Source of the DNA: Candidatus Zixiibacteriota bacterium
GTDB taxonomy: Bacteria > Zixibacteria > MSB-5A5 > GN15 > JACZUZ01
DNA length: 64,000 nt
Direction: 5' to 3'
NCBI GenBank assembly: GCA_024280775.1
Contig: JAJRPM010000010.1
Location: forward strand, 62,001 to 126,000
A program made the translations under genes and the position numbers. Positions 8,021-16,232 of this stretch are shown in pieces. Numbering within the stretch: position 1 is the first letter of the stretch; each line of letters starts with the position of its first letter. The notes below the pieces were generated by a model. That model did no database searches and was not told the DNA's origin. It worked only from the letters and a program-made list of their open reading frames with translations.

Positions 8021-9043
8021 ATGTCAGTAGATAGTAAAATCACCGCAATTCGTCAGTTGATAGAATCTTCCGAGTCAGTCCTTGTGACATCTCACATGGA
8101 TGGCGACGGTGATTCTATCGGGACGCAGTTGGCTGTGCTGGACTATTTGGCCTGGCTAGGGAAGACTGCGGTGGCGGCGCATGACAGCGAATTACCGGAT
8201 TCTCTTAGATTTCTTAATGATTCAACGCGGCTTAACAACGTTCGTTTACCCGCGAGAATGGACGCACTGAAGAGCTCTGCGCCATTTGATTTGATGATTG
8301 TACTGGAATGTCCCAATCCCGAGCGCATGGGAACTGTTTGGAGCCTGAAGTCAGAGAACACAAAGATTATCAACGTCGATCATCATCAGGATAATACAGA
8401 GTATGGCGATGCCGTTTGGTTGGATGCCGGCGCTAGTTCAGTTGGCGAATTGTGGGCTGAATATTTCGCGGCTGTGGAATTTCCTTTTGGCGCCAAAACC
8501 GCCGAGGCTCTCTACACCGCAATTCTAACAGACACCGGACGGTTTCAATATCCCAGCGCAACTTCGAAAACATTTGAAGTAGTTGCGGAATTACTCAAGA
8601 GGGATATTAACATTAGAGACATTGCTGACTCAATCTACCATCATCGTTCGTATTCGTCATTGCGATTACTCGGCTCGGCGCTTTCAAATATGAAAATGTT
8701 CGCCGCAGGTCGCGGTTCTCTAATCACTTTGCAAAAAGACGATTTTGACAGCGCTAATTCCAGCCCGATTGAGTGTGAGGGAATTGTCGAATATACACTA
8801 ATGACCGCAGGCTCTGAAGTGGGAGCTTTGGTGAGGAGTTTTGACGATACGCAATCCAAGGTTTCACTGCGCTCGCGTGGGAATTATGATATATCAGAGA
8901 TTGCCGCGCAATTCGGCGGTGGGGGACATGCGGGCGCCGCTGGTTGCAAGCTCGATGTTCCAGCTCATGAGGCGGCGGAGATGGTAGTTGCGAAGCTAAC
9001 AGCTCTGCTGGAATCAAGCGCTACAACGAAGGTCAGTGTATGA
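8021..9043 (+). CDS. nrnA: DHH-family oligoribonuclease / pAp phosphatase NrnA
   Basis: Predicted to degrade short RNA oligonucleotides and 3'-phosphoadenosine 5'-phosphate. The 340-residue protein has both halves of the family. The DHH domain shows SHMDGDGDSIGTQ near residue 26, VDHHQDN near 119 and ILTDTGRF near 170. The C-terminal DHHA1 domain shows the substrate-binding GGGGHAGAAG near 300. It overlaps truB by four bases (ATGA), which indicates coupled translation. nrnA between rbfA and truB is common in several phyla. Confidence 0.9.
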   Translation: MSVDSKITAIRQLIESSESVLVTSHMDGDGDSIGTQLAVLDYLAWLGKTAVAAHDSELPDSLRFLNDSTRLNNVRLPARMDALKSSAPFDLMIVLECPNPERMGTVWSLKSENTKIINVDHHQDNTEYGDAVWLDAGASSVGELWAEYFAAVEFPFGAKTAEALYTAILTDTGRFQYPSATSKTFEVVAELLKRDINIRDIADSIYHHRSYSSLRLLGSALSNMKMFAAGRGSLITLQKDDFDSANSSPIECEGIVEYTLMTAGSEVGALVRSFDDTQSKVSLRSRGNYDISEIAAQFGGGGHAGAAGCKLDVPAHEAAEMVVAKLTALLESSATTKVSV

Positions 9044-9993
9044 GCGCCAAGAAACCAGCTACGTATCACGGACTGCTCTTGGTGGACAAACCGCTGGGAA
9101 TGACAAGCCATGACGTGGTGCAAAGAGTGCGACGCATAACCAGACAAAAACAGGTCGGGCATGTCGGGACTCTTGATCCGCTTGCAACAGGTTTGTTGGC
9201 TCTATGTCTCGGTAAGGGTGGCAAGATAGCGCGCTTTCTTACTGACTACGACAAGACGTACAAAGCGCAGTTGCGATTGGGGATTATCTCAAAGACCTAT
9301 GATGCAGAAGGTGTCAGCCCCGAACAACTTGAAAGCGCTCCTAGTCCAAGTGTCACGCGCGACGAATTAAGCGGCGCCATCAAGAACTTTTTAGGGACTA
9401 TTGAGCAACGAGCTCCCGTTTATTCGGCTATCAAAGTGGACGGCCAGCCATTATACAAGGCGGCTAGAAAAGGTGAAGACGTTGAGGCGCCAGTGCGTAC
9501 GGTGACAGTACAAAGCATCACTATAGACAATTTCGAAGCGCCATATTTGGACTTCACCGTTGAATGTGGCAAGGGGACCTATATTCGCTCGCTGGCTAAT
9601 GATATTGGTGAGACTTTGGGGTGTGGCGCCTATCTTTCTAAACTGTGTCGAACTTCTATTGGAAAGCTTTCACTCGAGGATGCTATCACGCTAGAGGAAG
9701 CCGAAGAGCTAGTGGCAAAAGGCGAACTAGATAATCGTATTATTTCGCCCGAGCGAGCCTTAGAATTACCCGCATTGGTGGTCAGTGACACATTCGCCAG
9801 CAGAATCATCAACGGTTTCCGCCCTGATCCGGCGGATATAGAGTTAGTTAAAGGCGAATTCCTTGCGGGAGAATATGTTTCACTGATGAATACAGATAGC
9901 GCTTTGCTGGCGGTGGGAATCTCTGAAGTGGATTCAAGCGAGATTTCTGTGACTACAAAACGTCCCATTTACAGACATTTGCGAGTAATGTGA
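9040..9993 (+). CDS. truB: tRNA pseudouridine(55) synthase TruB
   Basis: Makes pseudouridine 55 in the T loop of tRNAs. The 317-residue protein starts with the family motif VDKPLGMTSHDVVQ (about 15-28). The catalytic aspartate lies in GHVGTLDPLATGLL (about 40-53). AKAYKAQLRLG-type and APVYSAIKVDGQPLY segments follow, as does GTYIRSLANDIGE near 185. A PUA-like C-terminal region ends the protein. It overlaps nrnA by four bases and touches ribF with a TGATG junction. Confidence 0.95.
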   Translation: MSAKKPATYHGLLLVDKPLGMTSHDVVQRVRRITRQKQVGHVGTLDPLATGLLALCLGKGGKIARFLTDYDKTYKAQLRLGIISKTYDAEGVSPEQLESAPSPSVTRDELSGAIKNFLGTIEQRAPVYSAIKVDGQPLYKAARKGEDVEAPVRTVTVQSITIDNFEAPYLDFTVECGKGTYIRSLANDIGETLGCGAYLSKLCRTSIGKLSLEDAITLEEAEELVAKGELDNRIISPERALELPALVVSDTFASRIINGFRPDPADIELVKGEFLAGEYVSLMNTDSALLAVGISEVDSSEISVTTKRPIYRHLRVM

Positions 9994-10946
9994 TGGGTAA
10001 CTTCTACAACAAAATATCCGATTTACCAAAGTGCGCCGGACGAGCTATTACAGTTGGCAATTTCGATGGAATCCATTTGGGACATCTCGCTATTATTAAG
10101 ACCCTCTGCAATGAAGCCGACAAACGTGGCGCAGAGCCTTTGATTATTACCTTTGAGCCACATCCGCGGGAAGTCATCAACCCGGACCAGGCTCCCAAGT
10201 TGATATTCTTACCTGGTGAAGAACGGCAGGCGCTACGGGATGCGTATTCGGGTGACGTGCTGTTTATGCCTTTCACTGAGGACATTCGCAACATGACCGC
10301 GATTGAGTTTATCTCAGATATCCTAATTAAGAAGCTGTCAATGAAAGCTATGGTATCCGGCGAGAACAATACTATCGGCAAAGACAGATGCGGCGATCAA
10401 CAACGATTGACACACTTGGCGAACGAACTTAACTACGATTTTGTAATTGTTCCGCATGTAGTGATTGATGGACAAAAGCTTTCCTCCAGCGCTATTCGTA
10501 AATCGATTGCCGCAGGAGAAATGGAAGCTGCTAATGCGTCGTTGTCACAGCCATATAGCATAAGTGGTGAAGTGATTCGTGGCATGGGACTGGGGCGCAA
10601 ATTGGGTTATCCAACTGCGAATTTGCATTATCAAGAGCGCAAGGCTTTGCCCAAAGAGGGTGTTTATGCCGCGGAGGTTATTGTCAAAGGAATTAGCTAT
10701 GGGGGGATGATGTTCATAGGAAAGAATTATCTCAACCCGGATGACGCATACTCTGTAGAGGCAAATATCCTGGAATTTGACGAGGATATTTATGGTGAAG
10801 TAGTAACATTTAGACCGTTGATATTTGTGCGAGCAAACCGGCGTATGGAGAGCAAAGAAGAGTTGGTAGAGCAAATAGATAAAGATAAAATAGTAATTCA
10901 GGAAATATTAGAACAAAAGGAGACAGAACGTGCCTGTAAGAAATGA
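9993..10946 (+). CDS. ribF: Bifunctional riboflavin kinase / FAD synthetase
   Basis: Converts riboflavin to FMN and FMN to FAD. The N-terminal nucleotidyltransferase domain carries [12 protein letters not shown] (about 20-31) with the HxGH motif and the ISSSAIR-like [10 protein letters not shown] near 165. The C-terminal kinase domain begins near 185 with [19 protein letters not shown]. The protein has 317 residues from the ATG at 9993, which overlaps the truB stop as TGATG; a GTG three bases earlier is also possible. Its last 17 bases overlap the rpsO start. truB-ribF-rpsO is a classical order. Confidence 0.94.
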   Translation: MGNFYNKISDLPKCAGRAITVGNFDGIHLGHLAIIKTLCNEADKRGAEPLIITFEPHPREVINPDQAPKLIFLPGEERQALRDAYSGDVLFMPFTEDIRNMTAIEFISDILIKKLSMKAMVSGENNTIGKDRCGDQQRLTHLANELNYDFVIVPHVVIDGQKLSSSAIRKSIAAGEMEAANASLSQPYSISGEVIRGMGLGRKLGYPTANLHYQERKALPKEGVYAAEVIVKGISYGGMMFIGKNYLNPDDAYSVEANILEFDEDIYGEVVTFRPLIFVRANRRMESKEELVEQIDKDKIVIQEILEQKETERACKK

Positions 10947-11211
10947 ACAAGTGAAAGGGCGGAAGGAAAAAGTAATAAACGAATACCGTCTTCACGATAA
11001 TGACACCGGCTCACCAGAGGTGCAAACCGCGCTTTTGACGGAGAGGATTTTACACCTCACTGAGCACTTGAAGTATCACAAGAAGGACTTTCACACGCGC
11101 CGAGGCCTGCTGAAACTAGTAGGGCAAAGACGTAGAATTCTTGACTATCTAAAAGCCAAGGATATTGACAGTTATCGCGCATTGGTTGCGCAACTAGAAT
11201 TACGTCGCTAA
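10930..11211 (+). CDS. rpsO: 30S ribosomal protein S15
   Basis: Primary 16S rRNA-binding protein of the small subunit. It has 93 residues. The signature [17 protein letters not shown] and the C-terminal [20 protein letters not shown] are intact. The start is GTG at 10930 with AGGAG seven bases before it, inside the end of ribF. A later GTG at 10951 would still keep the core, but it lacks as good a ribosome-binding site. pnp follows after a structured 168-base spacer, as in many bacteria where S15 and PNPase are co-transcribed. Confidence 0.95.
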   Translation: MPVRNEQVKGRKEKVINEYRLHDNDTGSPEVQTALLTERILHLTEHLKYHKKDFHTRRGLLKLVGQRRRILDYLKAKDIDSYRALVAQLELRR

Positions 11212-11327
11212 CGTTAGCGCTAGTCTAACAGTAGTGACGCATAACATCGTGGGCTAAGAGGCCGAGTAAGACAGAGGGTGGGGCAAAACAAAAACACCTC
11301 ACCGTGAAGCGATGTTACATACATACT

Positions 11328-11353
11328 GAAATAGCGCAAGAGGGCGCTATTTC
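11328..11353 (+). promoter_or_regulatory. Perfect 10-pair hairpin in the pnp leader
   Basis: GAAATAGCGC (11328-11337) pairs fully with GCGCTATTTC (11344-11353) around a six-base loop AAGAGG, 26 bases before the pnp start. In enterobacteria a double-stranded pnp leader is cut by RNase III and then used by PNPase for autoregulation. A similar role here is an inference from position and structure. It has no T-run, so it is not a terminator. Confidence 0.6.
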
Positions 11354-11379
11354 AAGCGGAGTTAAGGAAAAGAGACAGA

Positions 11380-13476
11380 ATGAAACACGTAGTGAAGTTA
11401 GAACTCGGAGGGCGCACGCTCTCAATTGAAACCGGTAGAATGGCGAAGCAGGCCAATGGCGCATGCCTTGTCCAATATGGCGACTCAGTAATCCTCGCCA
11501 CATCCTGCGCCTCATCAGAGCCCCTATTGGGTCGCGGATTCTTCCCATTGACAGTTGATTATCGCGAGCGCACTTATGCCGCAGGAAAGATCCCGGGTGG
11601 ATTTTTCAAACGCGAAGGTCGTCCCGGTTCCAAAGAGACATTAGTCAGTCGTATTATCGATAGACCGATTCGACCATTGTTCCCGGATGGATACCTGCAT
11701 GAAGTGCAGTGTTTGGTAAATGCGATAAGCGCTGATCGTGAAAACGATACGGATATGATAGCGCTACTCGGAGTTACCGCTTCATTGTATATCTCTGATA
11801 TACCTTTCAGCACTCCGGTAGCTGGTGTGCGTGTTGGCCGCGTTAATGGTCAGCTGATTGTCAATCCGACATTTGCGCAACTCGAAGAGTCTGACATCAA
11901 TATTTTTGTCGCTGGCACCCCGGATTCGATTGCTATGGTCGAAGGTGGAGCGCTTGAAGTTCCTGAGAAGGAAATGCTTGAGGCGCTGGAGTTTGCTCAC
12001 GAGAATATCAAGAAAATCACCACGGTAATCGAGGAGTTGCGTCAGCTGGCCGGCAAGCCCAAAGCAGAGTTCACTGCTGTGCTTCCGCCTGCAGATATGA
12101 TTGCCCGTGTGCGTGAACTAGGAGAAAGCCGCATTCGCGAAGCCTGCATGATAGGCGATAAAGAACAGCGGAACACCGCCAAGAGTGAGATCAAGTCAGA
12201 CATCGTCAGCACACTCATCGAAGAATTCCCTGATCAGGAAGGCTTCATCAAGACTGCTATTCACGATCTCGACAGTGAAATCAATAGAATCCTTATTGTC
12301 AAAGACAAGAGGCGTATTGATGGTCGCGGTCACGAAGATATCAGACAGATTACAATTGAATCATCTGTGCTACCTCGCACTCATGGCTCAGCGTTGTTCA
12401 CACGTGGCCAAACTCAGGCGTTGGTTGTATTGACACTTGGAACCAAGGTTGACGAACAGCGTATCGACGACCTGCAGGGTGATCACACTAAGAGCTATAT
12501 GCTCCATTACAATTTCCCTCCGTCCTCAGTCGGCGAAGTTCGCCCGATTCGTGGCGTGGGGCGTCGCGAAATCGGTCATGGAATGTTGGCCGAGCGCGCT
12601 TTGGAGCCGGTAATCCCGGCTGATGATTCATTCCCGTACACAATCCGTTTGGTTTCAGATATTCTTGAGTCAAACGGTTCATCTTCGATGGCCTCGGTTT
12701 GTGGTGGTTCTATTGCGATGATGGACGGCGGAGTGCCGATTAAGTGTCACGTCGCCGGTATTGCGATGGGTCTCATCAAAGAGGGCGATGACTTCGCTAT
12801 TCTTACTGACATCTTGGGTGATGAAGATCATTTCGGTGATATGGATTTCAAGGTCTGTGGAACCGCTGAGGGAATCACAGCTTTGCAAATGGATATCAAG
12901 ATTGACGGAATCGACATTGGCACTATGGCCAAGGCGATGGACAATGCGCGCAATGCTCGTTTGAGCATTCTCAAGGCGATGGAAGAGGCGATGCCGTCAC
13001 ATCGCAAGTCGATTTCAGAGTTCGCCCCGAGAATTATCACCGTCAAGATTCCGATTAACAAAATCGGTGATTTGATTGGTCCGGGCGGCAAAAACATCCG
13101 CGCGATTGTCGAACAGACAGGAGCCAAGATTGACATCGAAGACGATGGCACAGTGATGATTGCTTCAGTCGACTCAACCGCCAGTGAGAAAGCTCTCGCA
13201 AGAGTTCAGGCGCTGACCGAGTCTGCCGAAATAGGCAAAGAGTATGACGGAACAGTCCGTCGCACCGCCGCCTTTGGAGCTTTCGTCGAGATTCTGCCTG
13301 GCACAGACGGCTTAGTGCATATCTCAGAGATTGCGCATGAGCGTATCGCCAAAGTTGAGGATGTTCTCACCGTTGGTGATTCAGTTCGCGTAAAGGTCAT
13401 CAATATAGACCCGGAAGGAAAGATTCGTCTTTCCCGCAAGGCTTTGATGGATCGCGCGGAACCTGCCGACGCCTAA
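11380..13476 (+). CDS. pnp: Polyribonucleotide nucleotidyltransferase (PNPase)
   Basis: Phosphorolytic 3'-5' exoribonuclease of mRNA decay. The 698-residue protein has the complete family layout: a first RNase PH domain (about 10-215, GDSVILATSCASS, YRERTYAAGKIPGGFFKREG), an alpha-helical linker, a second catalytic RNase PH domain (about 310-535, RIDGRGHEDIRQI, GHGMLAERAL, DILGDEDHFGDMDFKV), a KH domain (IGPGGKNIR near 567), and a C-terminal S1 domain (GTVRRTAAFGAFVEI near 622). It ends in the long hairpin at 13518-13544. Confidence 0.97.
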   Translation: MKHVVKLELGGRTLSIETGRMAKQANGACLVQYGDSVILATSCASSEPLLGRGFFPLTVDYRERTYAAGKIPGGFFKREGRPGSKETLVSRIIDRPIRPLFPDGYLHEVQCLVNAISADRENDTDMIALLGVTASLYISDIPFSTPVAGVRVGRVNGQLIVNPTFAQLEESDINIFVAGTPDSIAMVEGGALEVPEKEMLEALEFAHENIKKITTVIEELRQLAGKPKAEFTAVLPPADMIARVRELGESRIREACMIGDKEQRNTAKSEIKSDIVSTLIEEFPDQEGFIKTAIHDLDSEINRILIVKDKRRIDGRGHEDIRQITIESSVLPRTHGSALFTRGQTQALVVLTLGTKVDEQRIDDLQGDHTKSYMLHYNFPPSSVGEVRPIRGVGRREIGHGMLAERALEPVIPADDSFPYTIRLVSDILESNGSSSMASVCGGSIAMMDGGVPIKCHVAGIAMGLIKEGDDFAILTDILGDEDHFGDMDFKVCGTAEGITALQMDIKIDGIDIGTMAKAMDNARNARLSILKAMEEAMPSHRKSISEFAPRIITVKIPINKIGDLIGPGGKNIRAIVEQTGAKIDIEDDGTVMIASVDSTASEKALARVQALTESAEIGKEYDGTVRRTAAFGAFVEILPGTDGLVHISEIAHERIAKVEDVLTVGDSVRVKVINIDPEGKIRLSRKALMDRAEPADA

Positions 13477-13517
13477 GCTGAAGCAGTTGCTGAGTTATCA
13501 AATAGTATTCAGAAACG

Positions 13518-13544
13518 GCAGCGCCCTCAAAGTGAGGGCGCTGC
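13518..13544. terminator. Strong 12-pair hairpin after pnp
   Basis: GCAGCGCCCTCA pairs perfectly with TGAGGGCGCTGC around the loop AAG, 41 bases after the pnp stop. No T-run follows (ATCTAAAC). It may be a 3'-end stabiliser or a weak terminator, since the M16 protease gene begins only 60 bases further on in the same direction. Confidence 0.55.
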
Positions 13545-13603
13545 ATCTAAACTATAACAACGCAGAACAATGCGTTGGATTTTGGAATTGAGAGTGGGGA
13601 TAA

Positions 13604-14860
13604 GTGGCTGTTAAGAAAACAGTATTACCTGACGGCCTGCGTATTATCACGGAGCGTATCACCTCGATACGCTCTGTTGCTATTGGTGTGTGGGTTAATG
13701 TTGGCTCGCGAAATGAACGCGCATCTGAAACCGGAATTTCACACCTTATAGAGCACATGTTTTTCAAAGGCACGAAAGCGCGCGACGCCAAGGAGATTGC
13801 CAATTCAATTGAGCAACTCGGTGGCGCTATCAACGCATTCACAACACGTGAGCAAACGTGCTTCTATATTAGAGCGCTTGACGAACATTTGCCGCAAGCG
13901 GTTGATGTTCTATCTGATATGCTTATGAACTCGACCTTCACACCGCACAACCTTCGTCGCGAAAAACAGGTAGTTCTTGAAGAGATCAAAGAAACCTGCG
14001 ACTCTCCAGCGGAATTGGTGCATGATATATTCGCTGAGAAGTTTTGGGTGGATCACCCGCTGGGCCGTTCAATTCTCGGCGATCCCGATTCGGTCAAAAA
14101 TATGCCCCGCAAACGAATACTTGACTATGTCAAAGCGAACTACACTGCCGGTAATGTTGTAATTGCCGCGGCTGGCAATTTGTCACATGACGAATTAGTC
14201 AAACTTGTCAAAAAGAAATTCAAGTTCTCTCGCATAGAGAGTCCGAAAGCCGAAGCGGCTGTTGCGCCGGTGAGTAGCGCAGTTCATTTTGTCCAAAAAG
14301 ATATTGCGCAGAATCACTTTGTGCTTGGCTTACCGAGCATAGACTTTTCCGATAGACGGAAATTTGCAGCTTTGGGGTTGAACTTCTATTTGGGTGGCGG
14401 TATGTCATCAGCTCTGTTTCAGGAAATTCGTGAAAAACGTGGTTTGGCCTACACTGTATACACATTTCAGGATTTCTATCGTGATTCAGGCGTCTTCGGT
14501 GTCTACTTATCTACAGATGGAAAAGGACTTCCAAAAGCTCTGGATATTATTCTCAAACAGTTTCGACTCTTGAAAAAGAAACCGATCGCTACTACTACGC
14601 TTGATAAAATAAAAGCGCAAATCAAAGCTTCGCTAATTTTCTCAATGGAGAGCGCCTCAGGACGCATGAATCGTTTGGCGCGCCATGAGTTGATGTTGGG
14701 GAAGAGTACGTCATTGAGCAGGTCTATAGGCTATGTAGATGCAATGTCACCCAAAGATTTGCAGGAGGCGGCTCAATTTATATTCAATGAGAAGCGTTTA
14801 GTCGCTGTATCTTTGGGGCCGGTCACCAAGAGTGACTTGGGTGATTCATTGTCGGTTTGA
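13604..14860 (+). CDS. M16 family zinc metallopeptidase (processing-protease-like)
   Basis: A 418-residue single-unit M16 peptidase (pitrilysin/mitochondrial-processing-peptidase family). The inverted zinc motif HLIEHMFFKGT (HxxEH) is at about residues 48-58 and the third ligand is in the EIKET segment near residue 127. The second M16 domain carries the typical GGGMSSALFQEIREKRGLAY (about 266-285). The substrate is unknown. Members beside pnp, often called YmxG/PqqL-like, are common. The start is GTG at 13604 with GGGGA just upstream. No signal peptide is seen, so it is probably cytoplasmic. The stop overlaps the next reading frame. Confidence 0.9.
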   Translation: MAVKKTVLPDGLRIITERITSIRSVAIGVWVNVGSRNERASETGISHLIEHMFFKGTKARDAKEIANSIEQLGGAINAFTTREQTCFYIRALDEHLPQAVDVLSDMLMNSTFTPHNLRREKQVVLEEIKETCDSPAELVHDIFAEKFWVDHPLGRSILGDPDSVKNMPRKRILDYVKANYTAGNVVIAAAGNLSHDELVKLVKKKFKFSRIESPKAEAAVAPVSSAVHFVQKDIAQNHFVLGLPSIDFSDRRKFAALGLNFYLGGGMSSALFQEIREKRGLAYTVYTFQDFYRDSGVFGVYLSTDGKGLPKALDIILKQFRLLKKKPIATTTLDKIKAQIKASLIFSMESASGRMNRLARHELMLGKSTSLSRSIGYVDAMSPKDLQEAAQFIFNEKRLVAVSLGPVTKSDLGDSLSV

Positions 14861-15639
14861 GTTCCAGAGTTTCGCGTAGCACGCATTGGTATCGCCAACT
14901 TAATAGTGTTAATAGTGAGATTATCAAGATGGTCTTAGCTTTCCACAAAGTTGAACCGAGATTGACTTGGGGTGTGACGAATTATTCGCCGCGGAGATTC
15001 GGGCGCTTACTGGACTCTATTGCCATATTTACTGAACCTCGAAACGATAAGACAGTTTCGCTCACTTTTGACGATGGCTATCAGTCTTTTCTGAATCATG
15101 CAGATTCGCTACTAACTGATCGAAATTTGACAGCCACGATATTTGCCGTAACCGGTTACCTTGGCAAGCGCAACAGTTGGGACTATTCGTCAATCCTGGC
15201 GCCGTCACCACATATGACAGGTTCGGAATTGCGAGTAGCGGCCAGTCATGGACATCGGATTGAGTCACACACGCATACGCACAGAGATCTTCGAGCGCTA
15301 TCTACTACCGACCTGAATAGAGAACTCTCCGATTCAAAGCGTAATCTTGAAGACATCCTCGGGAATGAAGTATCGGAACTCTGTTACCCTTTCGGATTGT
15401 ACAATTCCAAGGTGGAACATGTCGCGCGTGATGTGGGTTATCAGAGAGGCTGGAGCATGAATCCTGTTGATAATGGCCCTTTTACATTTGGGCGCTGGGG
15501 AGTGTATAGCTTCGATACTCCGCTTACCGTTTGGTCGAAGATGAATCCAGGTTCTCCTGGAGCCAAATTGGAGAAGCTGAAACTGCAGGCAACCAGCTCA
15601 ATGGCCAAAGCGGCGCGTTTTGCTTTTTGGACTGAGTGA
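14857..15639 (+). CDS. Polysaccharide deacetylase (NodB-like) family protein
   Basis: Predicted to remove N- or O-acetyl groups from a cell-envelope polysaccharide. The NodB motif 1 is SLTFDDGYQSF (about residues 68-78) and the metal-binding H-x3-H motif is in ESHTHTHRDL near 136. CYPFGLYN near 175 matches motif 3. The frame opens with a TTG that overlaps the M16 stop (TTGA). An ATG at 14929 would give MVLAFHKVEPR, closer to the common start of the fold (YHRV-like), and may be the true start. No signal peptide is visible. Gene order after the M16 peptidase suggests one transcript with it. Confidence 0.82.
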   Translation: MSSRVSRSTHWYRQLNSVNSEIIKMVLAFHKVEPRLTWGVTNYSPRRFGRLLDSIAIFTEPRNDKTVSLTFDDGYQSFLNHADSLLTDRNLTATIFAVTGYLGKRNSWDYSSILAPSPHMTGSELRVAASHGHRIESHTHTHRDLRALSTTDLNRELSDSKRNLEDILGNEVSELCYPFGLYNSKVEHVARDVGYQRGWSMNPVDNGPFTFGRWGVYSFDTPLTVWSKMNPGSPGAKLEKLKLQATSSMAKAARFAFWTE

Positions 15640-15737
15640 ATTATCATTGAGAAGCTATGGCCCATACTTTCATTGCATCGGATGGTTCCAAGGGTGTCAC
15701 TTGCTAACAAATAGGTTAATATAAAGTTCGAGTATCT

Positions 15738-16232
15738 ATGGATAAGACAGAGACTATTACAAGCGCTGATAGCGCCTCCAAGAAATATGACTTCAAGGAA
15801 GTCGAGCTCCGCTGGCAAAAACAATGGGAGGAAAGCGGCCTGTTTTGCGCCGATGAGATTGTCGCCACCGACAAAGAGAAGTTCTACATGCTCGTCATGT
15901 TCGCCTACCCGTCTGGTGACATTCATATGGGACACTTTCGGAATTACATTATAGGTGATGCAGTAGCTCGCAGGCAAATGATGCTTGGCAAAGAGGTGTT
16001 GCACCCTTTTGGCTGGGATGCATTTGGTTTGCCCGCTGAACGCGCCGCTATTCAACGAAAGCTTAATCCCGCTGAATGGACTGAATCAAATATTAAGATA
16101 TCTCGCACCACTTTGCAAAAAGTCGGAATATCTTTTGATTGGTCGCGCGAAGTTGTCACTTGTCGCAAAGATTATTATCGCTGGTCCCAGTGGCTTTTCC
16201 TGCGCCTCTTTGAAAGGGTCTTGCCTATTTGA
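15738..16232 (+). CDS. leuS: Leucyl-tRNA synthetase, N-terminal part (frameshifted)
   Basis: The first 164 residues of LeuRS, which charges tRNA-Leu. The class I HIGH motif is present as HMGH in FAYPSGDIHMGHFRNYI (about 54-70), and the WDAFGLPAERAAI block follows. The frame then runs out at FERVLPI. Adding one G to the GGG at 16216-16218 would restore the expected RGLAYLKEG sequence and join it to the next frame. The rest of the protein is intact. So either a base was lost in sequencing or assembly, or the gene is newly broken. LeuRS is essential, which favours an error. Confidence 0.9.
   Translation: MDKTETITSADSASKKYDFKEVELRWQKQWEESGLFCADEIVATDKEKFYMLVMFAYPSGDIHMGHFRNYIIGDAVARRQMMLGKEVLHPFGWDAFGLPAERAAIQRKLNPAEWTESNIKISRTTLQKVGISFDWSREVVTCRKDYYRWSQWLFLRLFERVLPI
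16216..16218 (+). other. Single-base frameshift site in leuS
   Basis: The run AAAGGGTC codes E-R-V-L-P-I-stop in frame. With one more G it would read E-R-G-L-A-Y-L-K-E-G, the sequence conserved in LeuRS. The two frames overlap by four bases at 16229-16232. No canonical -1 slippery heptamer in the correct phase is present, so programmed frameshifting is unlikely. Confidence 0.8.
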
